A stretch of 64,000 nucleotides of DNA from DASWUZ01 sp036401375. GTDB lineage: Bacteria; Acidobacteriota; Terriglobia; Terriglobales; Acidobacteriaceae. Every line of letters starts with the position of its first letter. Positions within the stretch are counted from its first letter, which is position 1. The DNA lies in assembly GCA_036401375.1 (NCBI GenBank), contig DASWVB010000016.1, forward strand, positions 124,001 to 188,000, given 5' to 3'. Of the stretch, positions 53,906 to 62,827 are shown piece after piece. The notes beneath the pieces were generated by a model. The model was given only the letters and a program-made list of their open reading frames with translations, made no database searches and was not told the origin of the DNA. Made by a program: the position numbers and the translations under genes.

Positions 53906-54167
53906 GAAGAATCTCGTCCCCCGTTAATCGAATGTACTGAGAAAACTATGCCCGTCCCAAGAAAAACCATAGGAATGCAGGGGATGCCGGCCACAAGGGT
54001 GGTCCACTCAGTACCATCGGCTGAATAAACGGCGCGTCAGGAGGCCAGATCCAGGCGCGGGGCACCGTTGAAGGCCGCGCGGGGAAGGGCCCGGCCCAGC
54101 CTGGTAGTAACCTAGTCCTCATCGAGGACGCTGGTGCTCGGACCAGGCTGATCTGACCGGCAGGAAG

Positions 54168-54195
54168 AGCATGGCAACAACAGCATGGCAACAAC
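54168..54195 (+). repeat. 14-bp tandem repeat at the lacI translation start
   Basis: Two perfect copies of AGCATGGCAACAAC (54168-54181 and 54182-54195), followed by a partial third copy AGCATG that supplies the lacI start codon (54199). The ribosome site AGGA (54162-54165) is five bases before the first ATG (54171), which is out of frame with lacI. The second ATG (54185) opens a five-codon frame whose TGA overlaps the lacI ATG. Confidence 0.9.
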
Positions 54196-54198
54196 AGC

Positions 54199-55311
54199 AT
54201 GAATATAGAAGAAGTAGCCCGTCGTGCGAAGGTCTCCACAGCCACTGTGTCCCGGACCATCAATGGATCCGATAAGGTAAGCCCTGCTACGGCTGCACGG
54301 GTTCACAAGGCGATCCTCGAGCTCAACTTCCACCCCAATACAAATGCCCGTGCCCTCGGAACGGGCCGCAGCAGCATGTTCGGCCTGATCATCTCCGACA
54401 TTACCAACCCCTTCTTCCCGGAGTTGGTCAAGTCGTTTGAGGACATTGCGGTCGAGCATGGGCAGGAGGTGCTGGTTGCGAATACGAACTATGACCCGGT
54501 ACGGATGCAGAGCTGTGTCAGCCGCATGCTTCAAAGGAAGGTGGACGGGGTAGCTATCATGACCTCGGAGATGGACGAGGCCCTGATCGGTGTTTTCAGC
54601 AAGCGGGGCATCCCCATGGTCTTCCTCGATGCCGGGCGCCCTGCTACCGGGATCAGTACCATTCGTGTGGACTACCAGGCCGGCGTCGATCGCGCCGTAC
54701 AGCACCTGACCGAGCTCGGGCATCGCCGTATCGCGTTCATCACAGGGCCGCTCAAACTGGCGTCGGCGAGAACGCGCTACCATGCTTACAAGAGCAGCAT
54801 GGCCTTGCATCGACTGGTCGTCAGACCGGGCTTTGTACAGGAGGGCAACCATCGTGTCGACGGGGGCCACGAGGCGATGAGCCGTATACTCGCCGCCGCG
54901 CCTGACCGCATTTCGGAGAGGTCTGGCGCCGATCGAGCGGCGGATCGGGCTAGTGATCGGACTGGAGACCGAGCCGCAGACCGGTCGTCTGAACGTTCTT
55001 CGGAACGCCCGACTGCGGTCATTGCCTCGAACGACCTCACCGCGATCGGAGCTTACGGAGCAATACACGCCCGCGGTCTGCGGGTGCCAGGCGACATCTC
55101 CGTCATAGGCTTTGACGACATCCAGCTCAGTGCCTTTATGGAGCCGCCCCTGACCACAGTGCACCTGCCGCGCGCACAAATTGCGGAGATTGCCTTTCAG
55201 GCGCTGTTTCAGCGTTACAAGAGCCCGAAGGGAGAACCAAAGAGAGGCTCAGAGAGTGTCATTCAGCCCCACCTTATCCTGCGAAAGTCCACCGGGCCTG
55301 CACGCACCTGA
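54199..55311 (+). CDS. LacI-family transcriptional regulator with a charged insertion
   Basis: 370 residues. N-terminal LacI helix-turn-helix (NIEEVARRAKVSTATVSRTI) and hinge (NARALGTGRSSMFGLIISDI), then a periplasmic-binding-protein-like sensor domain (NPFFPELVKSFEDIAVEHGQ; MVFLDAGRP; GHRRIAFITGP; VIASNDLTAIGAYGAI; VIGFDDIQLSAFMEPPLTTV). About residues 236-268 are an Arg/Asp/Ser/Ala-rich insertion (GADRAADRASDRTGDRAADR) that normal LacI proteins lack, placed just before the conserved ASND strand. It lies between the TonB operon and the glycosidase pair, each of which has a matching operator. It probably represses both until a sugar binds. Confidence 0.93.
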   Translation: MNIEEVARRAKVSTATVSRTINGSDKVSPATAARVHKAILELNFHPNTNARALGTGRSSMFGLIISDITNPFFPELVKSFEDIAVEHGQEVLVANTNYDPVRMQSCVSRMLQRKVDGVAIMTSEMDEALIGVFSKRGIPMVFLDAGRPATGISTIRVDYQAGVDRAVQHLTELGHRRIAFITGPLKLASARTRYHAYKSSMALHRLVVRPGFVQEGNHRVDGGHEAMSRILAAAPDRISERSGADRAADRASDRTGDRAADRSSERSSERPTAVIASNDLTAIGAYGAIHARGLRVPGDISVIGFDDIQLSAFMEPPLTTVHLPRAQIAEIAFQALFQRYKSPKGEPKRGSESVIQPHLILRKSTGPART

Positions 55312-55402
55312 GCGAGAGACCCTGGGAGTCGAGACCTCCGGTTAGAGATCCTCGCGGCACAAGGCCGGCCCGATCAGGAGCGCCAAAAACTTAGCTGACT
55401 CA

Positions 55403-57796
55403 CTAAGCTATCTCCGCCGCCGCGGCGGATAGCCGAAACTCTACAGTCTGCGATCCGAGGACAGGATGAGTAGCCTTCAGGCGGACCGTTCCGGCCTGCT
55501 CCTTCGCCCGTATCCAGATGGCACCCGTCCCCCCGATCAGGCCGAACGGATTCTCGCCAATGATCTCCGCCGGACCCTCGAGTTCAAAGACAATAGCCTC
55601 GCAGGCGAATGGTCGCACTCGTCCAAACTGATCATTCACTCGCAGGACCACGCGAGTCGTGTCGGCGCCATCCGCGACAAGCTCGATATCGTCAGGTACC
55701 AGGGCAAACTGTTGATCGACTCCATGTCCGGAGTAGCTCTTCGAGATAACCTGCTTGCCCGCGATGAAGCCGTCGATGCGCAGATCACCCCAGGCGCCTA
55801 CATGCTCGCCAAGAGGAATCCTGAACGGAGGGTATTTAAGGTGGGGGAACTGCTGGCGATCAGGGTCGCCCTCTGCGACGAGGCGGAACCCTGCTTCCCC
55901 TCCACCGTCAACGAACAGCTTCAAGTGGTCGCAGTTGGAGGAGATCAGCGCATCCATGAAGCCAATGGATTCGTCGTTTCGCGCCCAGTGGAAGGCCGGC
56001 TCGACGACGATCTCCTCAGCCGGGTCGCACATCGACTTGTAAAAGCCGGCCGCAGGCTTTGGCGTACGGAAGATGTCCATCACGCCGTGGTAACAAATGC
56101 GGTCGCCAGATCCGAACCTGTCATGCGTGTTGTAGTCAAAGGCGCACCAGCCAATACCCCCGGCGTACTGCGGGTTTGAAGCAAGCTGGTCGTGCACACG
56201 CACGTGGCGGATCGTATGCTCCTGCAGCCGCTCCTTGCTGTCAATTGTTTTGGTCGGGAAGGTGTGCCCGACGAACTCCGTGTTCAGATAGCGGGGGTGG
56301 TTCGGCAGCTTCATCGGCCACCCGAAATCGTTCATGGTGAAGACGTCCTCGAGGAACTCCGATTCCTGGAAGTAGCGGATGCCACCCGTCTGCCGCGACT
56401 TGTCGAGTGCATGAGCAAGCGCGTTGGTGCGCACGTAGAAGTCGTGATTGTCGCGCGACTCGTTAATGCGAACGCCCCAAAGCACCACCGACGGATGGTT
56501 CCAGTCGCGCCGGACCATGCGCCGGACATTATCGATCGCGACCTCCTGCCAGGCCTTGTCGCCGATGTGCTGCCAGCCGGGTATTTCCTCAAGAACGAGC
56601 AGCCCGATCTCGTCGCAGCAATCGAGGAAGTGCCGCGACTGGGGATAATGCGATGTGCGGACGATATTGCAGTGCAGATCGTGGCGCAGGATCTTCGCGT
56701 CCTGCCGCTGCACACGTCCAGGCATCGCCTGCCCAACCCAGGGAAAGGTCTGGTGCCGGTCGAGCCCGCGCAGCTTGATGACTGTGCCGTTCAGCGAAAA
56801 CCCCTTGTCGGTAAACATCGCCTCGCGGAAGCCGATACGCCGCATGTCTTCGTCGATCGCCCTGCCGTCCTCAAGCAACTGCACATGCACGGTGTAGAGG
56901 TTTGGATGATCCAGGTCCCAAAGGTCAATTTTGCCGAGCTTGTCAAGGGTAAGCACGTAAGAGCCGGGGAAAGGATCAGCTGGCTGCACTGCACCGGCTG
57001 CCTGGTCCGCGTCTTCCTCATGGTGGGTGCTGGCCGGGGGTGCATCAATCTTCTGCGTTGCAGACGCCACCAGCTTTCCTTCCCTGCGCAGTTCGGCGCG
57101 GAGAGACAGAACTCCCGGATCTGACTCTGTTGCGCGATCAAGGAAGCATTGCACGTCCACGGTGGGAGCGTCGCTCAAGACATTCTGCGGACGGGCGTAG
57201 ATGTTCTCGAGAAAGGTCTGGGAAACCACTCGCAAGGCAACCTCACGATAGATACCGCCGAAGGTGAGATAATCCACCTCGCCCCCGAACGGCGGGATAT
57301 CGGGCCGCTCCGTCGAGTCCACATCGACCGCGAGTACGTTCCTGCCGCCTTCGCTGAGGTGTTTCGTCAACTCAAAGGAGAACGGAGTATACCCGCCGCG
57401 ATACTCTCCCAGCTTTGTACCGTTCAGGTAAACCGTGGATGCAGTCATTACCCCTTCGAAATCGACGAACACGCGCTTTCCACTGCTGGACGGGGGCAGC
57501 TTGAGGGGGCGGCGATAGAGCGAGACAAATTCGTAGCTTCGCTCGTCGAAGCTGTGCCATGGGACTTTCAAGTTGGTGTGAGGCACCACCACCCGGGTGA
57601 AAGCCGAGTCGTCGAAGTCCAAACCGTGACCCGCCTCTGAGGTCTTCGGACCGTAGCGCCAACCGCGATTGATCGGCAGGACCAGGCGAGTTCCCCGCGT
57701 CTTGTCTGTAGCAGCAGCATCGGCGAGGGTAGTGTGAGAGACGGCACTGGCAGCCACTATAACGCCGGATGACTGAAGAAACTTCCTACGATTCAT
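55403..57796 (-). CDS. GH2 family glycosidase (beta-galactosidase-like), Tat-exported
   Basis: 797 residues from ATG 57796 with GGGAGC upstream. A Tat signal (MNRRKFLQSSGVIVAASA) exports it. Sugar-binding beta domain (VFVDFEGVMTASTVYLNGTK), immunoglobulin-like domain, TIM barrel with acid/base Glu in WGVRINESRDNHDF (about 442) and probable nucleophile Glu in YLNTEFVGH (about 504), and a C-terminal beta-sandwich. These are GH2 hallmarks; beta-galactosidase or beta-glucuronidase/mannosidase activity cannot be separated by eye. Divergent from the GH35 gene, with a perfect 14-bp palindrome between their promoters. Confidence 0.9.
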   Translation of the reverse strand: MNRRKFLQSSGVIVAASAVSHTTLADAAATDKTRGTRLVLPINRGWRYGPKTSEAGHGLDFDDSAFTRVVVPHTNLKVPWHSFDERSYEFVSLYRRPLKLPPSSSGKRVFVDFEGVMTASTVYLNGTKLGEYRGGYTPFSFELTKHLSEGGRNVLAVDVDSTERPDIPPFGGEVDYLTFGGIYREVALRVVSQTFLENIYARPQNVLSDAPTVDVQCFLDRATESDPGVLSLRAELRREGKLVASATQKIDAPPASTHHEEDADQAAGAVQPADPFPGSYVLTLDKLGKIDLWDLDHPNLYTVHVQLLEDGRAIDEDMRRIGFREAMFTDKGFSLNGTVIKLRGLDRHQTFPWVGQAMPGRVQRQDAKILRHDLHCNIVRTSHYPQSRHFLDCCDEIGLLVLEEIPGWQHIGDKAWQEVAIDNVRRMVRRDWNHPSVVLWGVRINESRDNHDFYVRTNALAHALDKSRQTGGIRYFQESEFLEDVFTMNDFGWPMKLPNHPRYLNTEFVGHTFPTKTIDSKERLQEHTIRHVRVHDQLASNPQYAGGIGWCAFDYNTHDRFGSGDRICYHGVMDIFRTPKPAAGFYKSMCDPAEEIVVEPAFHWARNDESIGFMDALISSNCDHLKLFVDGGGEAGFRLVAEGDPDRQQFPHLKYPPFRIPLGEHVGAWGDLRIDGFIAGKQVISKSYSGHGVDQQFALVPDDIELVADGADTTRVVLRVNDQFGRVRPFACEAIVFELEGPAEIIGENPFGLIGGTGAIWIRAKEQAGTVRLKATHPVLGSQTVEFRLSAAAAEIA

Positions 57797-57885
57797 GCTG
57801 CTCCCTTTACAAGTGCTCCACATTTATTGAGCAAGAGCTCAGAACTTCGGGCTCCTCGCTGCGCATTGTGAGGTCAACGCTCCAA

Positions 57886-57899
57886 TGTACGCGCGTACA
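57886..57899. promoter_or_regulatory. Perfect 14-bp palindrome, LacI-type operator between GH2 and GH35 genes
   Basis: TGTACGCGCGTACA, perfectly palindromic with a central CG. A TATATA (57908-57913) eight bases to its right can serve as -10 of the leftward GH2 promoter, so the palindrome would cover positions about +3 to +16. It resembles the operator of the TonB operon in outer and central bases. Confidence 0.65.
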
Positions 57900-57972
57900 C
57901 ACTCAGATATATAAGCACATTCCGCGGCTGGCACGGGTTCTTCTATGGCGTACATAGAAGATCGCGGATGTA

Positions 57973-58001
57973 TTGACGGCGCTAACGTATGTGGGTACAT
58001 T
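57973..58001 (+). promoter_or_regulatory. Promoter of the GH35 gene
   Basis: TTGACG (57973-57978), 17-base spacer, TACATT (57996-58001): five of six and four of six consensus matches. The predicted start near 58008 gives a 20-base leader before ATG 58027. The promoter overlaps the first codons of a longer open frame, so that longer frame is not translated from it. Confidence 0.6.
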
Positions 58002-58026
58002 TCGACAGGTCGAGGTAAAGATTTCC

Positions 58027-59661
58027 ATGCGAGTGCCTTCCTTACTGCTGTCTCTGTCCCTTGCCGTGCCTGTGCTGTTTGCCGCATCAGCGAGGTCTGC
58101 TGAGATGCCGAAGATCGTGCAGCAGGACGGTCGATTCGCTCTATTGGTCGACGGTCAACCATACCTGATGCTCGGCGGACAGATAGGGAACTCGAGCGCC
58201 TGGCCCTCCTTACTGCCCCAGGTCTGGCCATCGTTGGAGGCGATGCACGCCAACACGGCTGAGGCGCCCGTCTACTGGGAGGTCATGGAGCCCACTCCGG
58301 GGAAATTTGACTTCACCAACGTCGACGCCCTTGTCACCGGCGCCCGCGAGCACCATCTGCATCTGATCCTGCTCTGGTTTGGAACCTGGAAGAATGGCAA
58401 CGATCATTACGTTCCGGAGTGGATCAAGACCGATACGGTTCGCTACCCCCGGATGATCAACCCGCGGGGGGAGCCGATCGATGTACTCTCCGCAAATTCT
58501 CCGGCCAATCTGGCCGCGGATAAGCACGCCTTTGTCGAGTTGATGCGGCATCTGCGTACCATCGACGGCAAGGAGCACACTGTGCTCATGATCCAGGTCG
58601 AGAACGAATCGGGCGGAGTCGGCTCGGTGCGGGATTTCTCACTAGTCGCTGAGCAGCAGTTCGAGGGCAACGTGCCTGATGAACTCGTAAGCGCTCTGCA
58701 CAAGACGCCCGGTACCTGGAAGCAGGTCTTTGCCGGCGATGCGGACGAGTACTTCCAGGCCTACTCGCAGGCGAAGTACATGAACGAGGTGGCGGCAGCC
58801 GGCAAGGCAGAGTTTCCGATACCGATGTATATGAATGTTTGGCTCTCCTACCCGCCCGCGGAACTGCCGGAGCGTCGCATTCCCAACCCCGGCATCGGCT
58901 ACCCGAGTGGGGGAGCGGTGCAGAGGATGGTTCCGCTGTGGAAGGCCATGGCTCCCTCGATCGACGTGATAGCACCGGATATGTATAGTGACGACTCCAC
59001 TTTCTTTCGCGAGACCCTCAATACTTATAGCCGCCCCGATAACGCCCTCATGATCCCCGAGTGTGGAGGGGGACTGAACTATGCGCGGTACTTCTTCTAC
59101 GCGCTCGGCCACGGAGCCATCGGATTTTCGCCCTTCGGTGTAGACCGGATAGGCTGGGGAATGCCGGCTCCGGCAGCCGGAGCTCCCGCTTCTGCGGAGG
59201 ATTCGCAGAGAGGCGGACATGGCGAGAACTTCGCCTTGATCGCGCCCATGGATCGAGTGATTGCGGAACTGAACTTCCACGGCAAGCTCAAGACGGCCGT
59301 CGAAGAGCCCGGATCTGCGCAACAGGAGATCGACTTCGGTCCGTGGCAGGCTACGGTGAGCTTCGGCTTCCCACAGCCCGACGGCCGGCGCCCCCCGGGG
59401 AGCACCGGCAACATCGGGCGTGCGCTCGTCGCCCAGCTCGGGCCGGACGAATTCCTCGTCACGGGCATGCAGGCTGCCGTAGCCTTCCACCAACCCGGCC
59501 ACCTGCCGGGACTTCGCATGCAGATCCTGCGAGCCGAAGAGGGTACCTATCAGGATGGTGTGTGGCATCTGACACGGCTGCTTAATGGCGACCAGACGGA
59601 CCGGGGTCTGCAGTTCCGGGATCGCCCGACCGTAGTCCGGGTCCGAGTCGGTCGCTTCTAA
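58027..59661 (+). CDS. GH35 beta-galactosidase-like enzyme, secreted
   Basis: 544 residues from ATG 58027. Signal peptide (1-24, ending SARSAE). The TIM barrel contains MLGGQIGNSSAW, the HANTAEAPVYWEVMEPTPGK segment, acid/base Glu in IQVENESGG (about 191) and probable nucleophile in MIPECGGG (about 344), the layout of GH35. The C-terminal 130 residues (DEFLVTGMQAAVAFH, RPTVVRVRVGRF) form the extra beta domain seen in many bacterial members. It cleaves terminal beta-galactosides outside the cytoplasm. Forms a divergent pair with the GH2 gene under the shared palindrome. Confidence 0.9.
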   Translation: MRVPSLLLSLSLAVPVLFAASARSAEMPKIVQQDGRFALLVDGQPYLMLGGQIGNSSAWPSLLPQVWPSLEAMHANTAEAPVYWEVMEPTPGKFDFTNVDALVTGAREHHLHLILLWFGTWKNGNDHYVPEWIKTDTVRYPRMINPRGEPIDVLSANSPANLAADKHAFVELMRHLRTIDGKEHTVLMIQVENESGGVGSVRDFSLVAEQQFEGNVPDELVSALHKTPGTWKQVFAGDADEYFQAYSQAKYMNEVAAAGKAEFPIPMYMNVWLSYPPAELPERRIPNPGIGYPSGGAVQRMVPLWKAMAPSIDVIAPDMYSDDSTFFRETLNTYSRPDNALMIPECGGGLNYARYFFYALGHGAIGFSPFGVDRIGWGMPAPAAGAPASAEDSQRGGHGENFALIAPMDRVIAELNFHGKLKTAVEEPGSAQQEIDFGPWQATVSFGFPQPDGRRPPGSTGNIGRALVAQLGPDEFLVTGMQAAVAFHQPGHLPGLRMQILRAEEGTYQDGVWHLTRLLNGDQTDRGLQFRDRPTVVRVRVGRF

Positions 59662-59928
59662 GGCCGACAGATGCCGGTGTAAGCCACTCGCTTTCAGTGT
59701 CAAGCCTGGTTCCGTGCCAACTCCGTTACTAATGAGTGTCGCGTCTGCGTGTTTGCGGGCCTAAAATGCGCCTTGGCCGAAGCAGACGTCAAAGTGAGCA
59801 ATCTAGCTCAGTTCCCTTGCGCCGTTCCTGCTACCTTCGCCTGACTCCAATAGTTCAGATCGAACGCAGCGAAAACACTGTCTCCTGAGCCATGGAGAGC
59901 TGTATGCATTGTTTCAGGGGAGACGTAC

Positions 59929-62793
59929 ATGGGCGAATACAGGCTTAAATCAAGGTGGTTCCTCGCGACATTCATGGTTGCTCTGGTAGCGGGATGCGGC
60001 CAGGAGACCATCAATGTCCCAGACACCACCGCACCCTATGTGATCTCCACGGTACCTGCCCAGGCTGCATCGGGCGTGCCGCTGAACACCCCTATCAGTG
60101 CAACGTTCAGCGAAGCCGTTCAGGCTGGCACCATCAGCACTGCCAGCTTTACAGTTGCGAGCCCAACGGCAGCCCTCTCGGGCACCGTTGCCTTATCAGG
60201 GAATACTGCTACTTTCACTCCCAGCGGACCCCTGCTCTCTGACACCGTCTACATCGGGACGATCACGACCGCTGTCAAAGACCTCGCCGGCAATCCGATG
60301 GTCCAGAACTACGTCTGGCAGTTCGAGACCACGGAGATTCCCTCGATCAGCTCCACAACGCCGGCGAATGGTGCGACCGGTGTAGCAATCACCAGCACGG
60401 CGAGCGCGACCTTTGTCACCGATCCTGACAGCCCGAACGCTGCCATCAACTGCCCCACCCTGACTACGACCACCTTCACGATCTCCTCACCAGCAGGACC
60501 GGTGGCCGGTGCAGTGACCTGCTCGGGAGCTACTGCTCTCTTCACCCCCGCGGCGTTGCTCACCCCTAACACTACTTACACAGCGACAGTTACGACCGGG
60601 GCACACAACCTGGCCGGCAACGGCCTGGCAGCCCCCTACGTCTGGACGTTCACCACCGGTGCACAGCCCGCCGTCATCTCGACCACACCAGCCAACGGTG
60701 CTACCGGAGTTCCGACAGATCAGGTGATCAGCGCCACGTTCAGCGAATTGATGAACTGCGCGACCCTGTATACTCCCGCGACCTCCTTCACTGTCACCGG
60801 CCCCGGAGTGACTCCAGTTGCGGGTGTGGTGAACTGCGCCGGTAACGTGGCCACCTTCACGCCCTCAGCCCTTCTGGCCGCAAATACCCTCTATACCGCT
60901 GCCATTTCGGCCGCAGCCAGTGATCCGGCCGGAGAGCCGCTTGCTGGTAACTACACGTGGACCTTCAAGACTGCTCCCGCAATCACGCCGCCCACGGTCA
61001 TCTCTACAGATCCGTTGAACAATGCTGTAGGTGTGCCGGTGAACCAGAAGTTGGCTGCCACCTTCAGCGAGGCGATGGACCCGGCGAGCATCAATGCAAC
61101 GACGTTCACCCTGACTGGGCCGGGCGGAGTTGCGGTCACTGGTGTTGTCGCTTACGTCGCTAGCGGCTCGACGGCTACGTTCTCCCCCGCGGTGGCGCTC
61201 GCCCCAAACACCACCTATGTGGCGACGATAACCACGGGTGCGCAGGACCTTTCCACCCCACCAAACTCGCTGGCCGCGAACTACGTCTGGACCTTTACCA
61301 CCGGTACCGCGCCCGACACCACACGGCCCATGGTAATCTCGACGATCCCCGCCGATGGGGACGGTGGCGTAGCGGTCAACCGCGCCATCAGCGCCACATT
61401 CAATAAGGCGATGGACCCCGCGACCCTCACCGCGGCGAGCTTCACCGTGACCGGCCCCGGATCGACGGCAGTTGCAGGGCTGGTCTCGTACTCAAGCTCG
61501 GGAGACACCGCGACGTTTACGCCGCTGGCCAGTCTGCCGTCGGCTACGCTCTTTACCGCGACTATCACCACCATGGCGGCAGACCTGTCGGGGAACGCCC
61601 TCGCTTCGAACTACGTCTGGACATTCACAACCGCTGCTGCATTCGATGTAACTCATCCCGCAATCGTGTCTACGAACCCCGTCGATGGAGCGTCTGCGGT
61701 ACCGGTCACGGCTACCATTAACGCCACCTTCAGTAAGGCGATGGACCCGATGACCCTCACACCGTCTACCTTCCAGTTGTCCGGGCCGGGCGGAGTCCTG
61801 GTGGGAGGAAGGGTGGCCTACGACTCTATCAACTTCATCGCGACCTTCCTGCCGAACGCCGCGTTGGCCTACAACACGACATATGTGGCGAGCGTCTCGT
61901 CCTCGGCAACTGACCTGTCGGGTAACACGCTCGGACCCGGCTTTGTACCAAATCCGTGGAGCTTTACGACGGCAGCGATGCCCAGCCCGCCTGTTCAGCC
62001 GCCTCCGGCCATAACCCCTCCCATCCAGCTTGGCTCGATCGTGCTGTTTGCGGCATTTGGAGGAGACGCCGGCGTGACTAACCAGGGCACCCTCACAGCG
62101 ATCAACGGAGATGTTGGCACCACGGGGGTCTCATCCCTGATCACCGGTCTGCACGATGCCGGTTCGGGCTGCAGCTACGGGGAGACGGCGGCGAACAAGG
62201 GCCTGGTGAACGGCACGATCTACACGGCGCCTCCACCCGCCGGCGGGTGCACTACAGAAGGAACGGCTGCCACCGCGAAGATCGCAGCGCAGGCTGAGCT
62301 CGACGCGCTGGCAGCATGGGCCGATCTGGTCGCCTTCCCCGGCGGCCTCGATGTATCGACCTGTGCCGGCTGCGGGGGCGGCTCACCCGGGGAACTCGGC
62401 GGCCGTACGCTCGGCCCAGGGATCTACCAGTCGGCAACGGGCAGTTACAGCATCCTGAACGGCGACCTGACACTCGACGCCAAAGGTGATCCAAATGCGT
62501 TCTGGGTCTTCCAGATGTCGACCTCGTTGACGGTGGGCACGCCGGGCAGCTTCCGCAACGTGATCCTGATCAACGGCGCTCAATCGAAAAACGTCTTCTG
62601 GCAGGCGGGCACCGCGGCGGCCATCAATGGCGTCACCGGAGGAGGGACCATGGTGGGAACCATCATCGCTCCCTCTGGGATCACCATCTCCATCTCCGGA
62701 GTCGGGCAAGTAACCACCCTCGATGGCCGGGCGATCGCGCTGCACGGGCCTGTCAGCTTTGTGAACACGGTCATCAATGTACCCGCTCCGTAG
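59929..62793 (+). CDS. Lipoprotein with six Ig-like (Big_5) repeats and an ice-binding-like (DUF3494) domain
   Basis: 954 residues. Lipoprotein signal with VAGC at the cleavage site (about residue 23). Six Big_5/SbsA-type Ig repeats of about 105 residues follow, each opening with a version of ISTTPANGATGV and closing with YVWTF(TT); their starts are near 38, 140, 243, 347, 464 and 573. Residues about 695-954 match the DUF3494 ice-binding domain: IVLFAAFGGDAGVTNQGTLT, INGDVGTTGV, GRTLGPGIYQ, LTLDAKGDPNAFWVFQMS, VILINGAQSKNVFWQAGTAA. It is probably a surface-anchored adhesin; ice binding is known for some members. Followed after 34 bases by the barrel-protein gene. The 267 bases upstream hold no gene and no clear promoter. 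Confidence 0.88.
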   Translation: MGEYRLKSRWFLATFMVALVAGCGQETINVPDTTAPYVISTVPAQAASGVPLNTPISATFSEAVQAGTISTASFTVASPTAALSGTVALSGNTATFTPSGPLLSDTVYIGTITTAVKDLAGNPMVQNYVWQFETTEIPSISSTTPANGATGVAITSTASATFVTDPDSPNAAINCPTLTTTTFTISSPAGPVAGAVTCSGATALFTPAALLTPNTTYTATVTTGAHNLAGNGLAAPYVWTFTTGAQPAVISTTPANGATGVPTDQVISATFSELMNCATLYTPATSFTVTGPGVTPVAGVVNCAGNVATFTPSALLAANTLYTAAISAAASDPAGEPLAGNYTWTFKTAPAITPPTVISTDPLNNAVGVPVNQKLAATFSEAMDPASINATTFTLTGPGGVAVTGVVAYVASGSTATFSPAVALAPNTTYVATITTGAQDLSTPPNSLAANYVWTFTTGTAPDTTRPMVISTIPADGDGGVAVNRAISATFNKAMDPATLTAASFTVTGPGSTAVAGLVSYSSSGDTATFTPLASLPSATLFTATITTMAADLSGNALASNYVWTFTTAAAFDVTHPAIVSTNPVDGASAVPVTATINATFSKAMDPMTLTPSTFQLSGPGGVLVGGRVAYDSINFIATFLPNAALAYNTTYVASVSSSATDLSGNTLGPGFVPNPWSFTTAAMPSPPVQPPPAITPPIQLGSIVLFAAFGGDAGVTNQGTLTAINGDVGTTGVSSLITGLHDAGSGCSYGETAANKGLVNGTIYTAPPPAGGCTTEGTAATAKIAAQAELDALAAWADLVAFPGGLDVSTCAGCGGGSPGELGGRTLGPGIYQSATGSYSILNGDLTLDAKGDPNAFWVFQMSTSLTVGTPGSFRNVILINGAQSKNVFWQAGTAAAINGVTGGGTMVGTIIAPSGITISISGVGQVTTLDGRAIALHGPVSFVNTVINVPAP

Positions 62794-62827
62794 GTCAGTC
62801 ATCGCAAGCGCACATCAGGGAGATCAC

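Larger units (their letters stand above)
53755..54198. other. Divergent regulatory region between the TonB-receptor operon and lacI
   Basis: 444 bases without a supportable gene. It contains the TonB operon promoter (53876-53905), its adjacent operator-like near-palindrome (53862-53875) and, at its right end, the 14-bp tandem repeat that abuts the lacI start. No clear promoter for lacI was found. Confidence 0.6.

Noticed and set aside
54171..54202. Small peptides from the two ATGs in the tandem repeat upstream of lacI
   Set aside because: They are by-products of the duplication; one is five codons, the other runs out of frame into lacI. Possible effect on lacI translation is kept as a finding, but they are not annotated as genes.
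59740..59928. Possible cyclic-di-GMP riboswitch upstream of the ice-binding lipoprotein gene
   Set aside because: Adhesin genes often have one, but I could not find the conserved GEMM core or paired stems; the region reads as ordinary leader.
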